Source of the DNA: Bacillus sp. ISL-34 | Lineage (GTDB): Bacteria > Bacillota > Bacilli > Bacillales > DSM-1321 | Length of the DNA stretch: 64,000 nt | NCBI RefSeq assembly: GCF_018613325.1 | Contig: NZ_JAGGQJ010000021.1 | Location: 115,960-179,959 of the forward strand | Reading direction: 5' to 3' | Shown here: positions 62,840 through 64,000 of the stretch, piece by piece | Position numbering within the stretch: position 1 is the first letter of the stretch | Layout of the letters: every line of letters begins with the position of its first letter | Made by a program: the position numbers and the translations under genes | Notes under the pieces: generated by a model | Database searches by the model: none | What the model saw: only the letters and a program-made list of their open reading frames with translations | What the model was told of the DNA's origin: nothing

Positions 62840-63394
62840 ATGAAAAAACCTATGAAATCAATCATCGCTGCCGCAGTAATAGGTATAAGTTTAATCGCAG
62901 GATTCTCTTTTGCATACGCAGGTAACGAAAAAGATGAATTGAAATCGGATCAAGTGACCTTTTTTGGCTCCCCAACTTCTGCAATTTCCAGTTCAGTTGC
63001 TATACCTAATAGTTATAACCGGATATTGTTTAGCGGAACAGTAGCTCCCCTTTTAAAAAAAGATGGAAAAACTACTTATGAGAGATATGGCAATACAGAA
63101 AAACAGGCAATCGGAATTCTAGAGAAATTAAAAGCAGAATTGAAAACAAAAGGACTTTCCCTCGCTGATGTAACCTATCTGCGTGTTTATGTCGCGCCAG
63201 ATCCAAACAAAGGAGATGCACCAGACTATCAAGGCTGGTTTGAGGCTTATGCTCTGTTCTTTAATACAAAAGAAAATCCAGTGAAAACAGCTCGTTCAAC
63301 AGTAGGCGTTGAAAGTTTGGTTTCGCCGGATTATCTCATTGAGATTGAAGCAGAAGTAGCCTATAAAAATAACGGCAGGCAAGCAAATAAATAG
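62840..63394 (+). CDS. Exported RidA/YjgF-family protein
   Basis: A 184-residue protein starts at ATG 62840 after CAGGAG; an upstream ATG at 62786 has no site. Residues 1-27 are a clear signal peptide ('MKKPMKSIIAAAVIGISLIA'...FAYA). The rest is a RidA-like domain: 'LFSGTVAPLL', 'KQAIGILEKLKAELKTKGLS', 'DVTYLRVYVAPD', 'FEAYALFF', 'ARSTVGVESLVSPDYLIEIE'. Classical RidA proteins are cytosolic enamine/imine deaminases and keep an arginine at the 'ARSTVGV' position, as here. Its export is unusual. The catalytic role outside the cell is not known. Confidence 0.88.
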   Translation: MKKPMKSIIAAAVIGISLIAGFSFAYAGNEKDELKSDQVTFFGSPTSAISSSVAIPNSYNRILFSGTVAPLLKKDGKTTYERYGNTEKQAIGILEKLKAELKTKGLSLADVTYLRVYVAPDPNKGDAPDYQGWFEAYALFFNTKENPVKTARSTVGVESLVSPDYLIEIEAEVAYKNNGRQANK

Positions 63395-63487
63395 ACGATA
63401 GATGTATGGTCATGATACAAAATACCGGTGTTCCAGGCTAAGTTATCATTCTTATCATTGCACTCCGGATAATTTTTGAATACAAAA

Positions 63488-63524
63488 AGAGACAGGAAGT
63501 TACTCCTGTCTACAGTCTTTTTAT
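63488..63524 (+). terminator. Terminator after the RidA-like gene
   Basis: AGACAGGA and TCCTGTCT pair around AGTTAC; ACAGTCTTTTTAT follows. Confidence 0.7.
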
Positions 63525-63542
63525 GGCTTTTACAATTTGAAC

Positions 63543-63667
63543 GTTGATTTCCACTCCAGGCACTCGCTTTCCGCGGGCGGTCCGGGAGCCTCCTCGGCTT
63601 GCGCCTGCGGGGTCTCCCCTAGACGCGCTTTTCCCGCAGGAGTCTCGCACCTTTCGCTCCAATCAAC
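63543..63667. repeat. GC-rich interspersed repeat with TTGATT...AATCAA ends
   Basis: About 125 bp, markedly richer in G+C than everything around, begin with TTGATTTCCACTCCAGGCAC and end with TTTCGCTCCAATCAA. The interior can fold (GGGGAGACCCCGCAGG against CCTGCGGGG-type stretches). From memory, near-identical copies occur in many Bacillus and Peribacillus genomes, often close to transposases. Confidence 0.7.
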
Positions 63668-63738
63668 TCTGTTATAAATTTTAGATAGAACCTCTTTTGC
63701 CTACAGTCTTTTTTGTTTTAAAATGGAAGTATTAAAAC

Positions 63739-64000
63739 TTGAGGCTGCTTTCTAAACATGATTCTATTCAGCGAGATCAACTTGAAATGATTACTTTAGA
63801 TCAATTGGTGCCAGCGAACCATTTGGTTCGTAAAATTGAGGCTGCCATTGACTTCTCTTTCATTTATGATTTGGTGAAAGATATGTATTCAGAGGTAGGA
63901 CGCCCAAGTATTGATCCAGTTATTTTAGTTAAACTGACATTCATTCAATATACCTTCGGTATTCGTTCAATGCGTAAAACTATTGAAGAAGTTGAAACAA
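63739..64000 (+). mobile_element. IS1182-family transposase, 5' part (runs off the window)
   Basis: The frame 'SKHDSIQRDQLEMITLDQLV', 'NHLVRKIEAAIDFSFIYDLV' and 'GRPSIDPVILVKLTFIQYTF' is the N-terminal domain of IS1182-family transposases. It is open to the window edge. The expected ATG before 'LSKHD' is CTG here (63745), so translation would have to begin at TTG 63739 or the start may be lost. The left inverted repeat was not identified. Confidence 0.75.

Overview
The window looks like chromosome of a low-GC, endospore-forming member of the Bacillaceae, most like Peribacillus or Bacillus. Evidence: strong GGAGG ribosome binding sites, frequent TTG/GTG starts, two spore germinant-receptor operons, RsbQ/RsbP, a YngE-J type leucine-degradation operon and a YwqH/YwqI/LXG toxin operon. 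The species is inference. No tRNA, rRNA or CRISPR array was seen.

Layout. 1-13.5 kb: a partial amino-acid permease, a conserved DUF3900-like protein, a hexapeptide acyltransferase, a hydrolase-TetR operon with a visible promoter/operator, a SPOR + phosphodiester-glycosidase secreted protein, an M15 endopeptidase, and the stress-signalling pair rsbQ-rsbP. 13.5-23 kb: the most unusual part, an LXG (type VII-secreted) polymorphic-toxin locus on the minus strand. One intact operon (two small helical partners, a 675-residue toxin and its immunity gene) is followed by three 'orphan' toxin/immunity cassettes. Two of these carry a 288-bp segment nearly identical to the toxin's pre-toxin junction; the third, a deaminase, keeps only a short part of it. 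All three have a shared leader block with no good start. It reads as a reservoir of alternative toxin tips. 23-30 kb: small hypotheticals, a serine hydrolase, and an NAD-salvage operon (NrtR-like Nudix regulator, pncA, pncB, nadE) behind a large palindrome.

30-38.5 kb: TetR + yngJ-I-HA-HB-G-F-E, a leucine/acyl-CoA degradation operon with a TetR-type operator between regulator and yngJ. 38.7-42 kb: cytochrome bd-type oxidase genes cydA-cydB plus a secreted protein. 42-45.2 kb: a graveyard (aldehyde dehydrogenase, glutamate dehydrogenase and IS3 remnants) around a lipoyl-like protein and a thioesterase. 45.3-52.5 kb: proline dehydrogenase and P5C dehydrogenase, divergent from an amino-acid permease, with an AAA+/Fis-type activator whose sigma-54 contact loop is abnormal. 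53.4-63.4 kb: a flavin amine oxidase, two divergent gerA-gerB-gerC operons, and an exported RidA-like protein. The right edge holds a GC-rich interspersed repeat and the start of an IS1182-family transposase.
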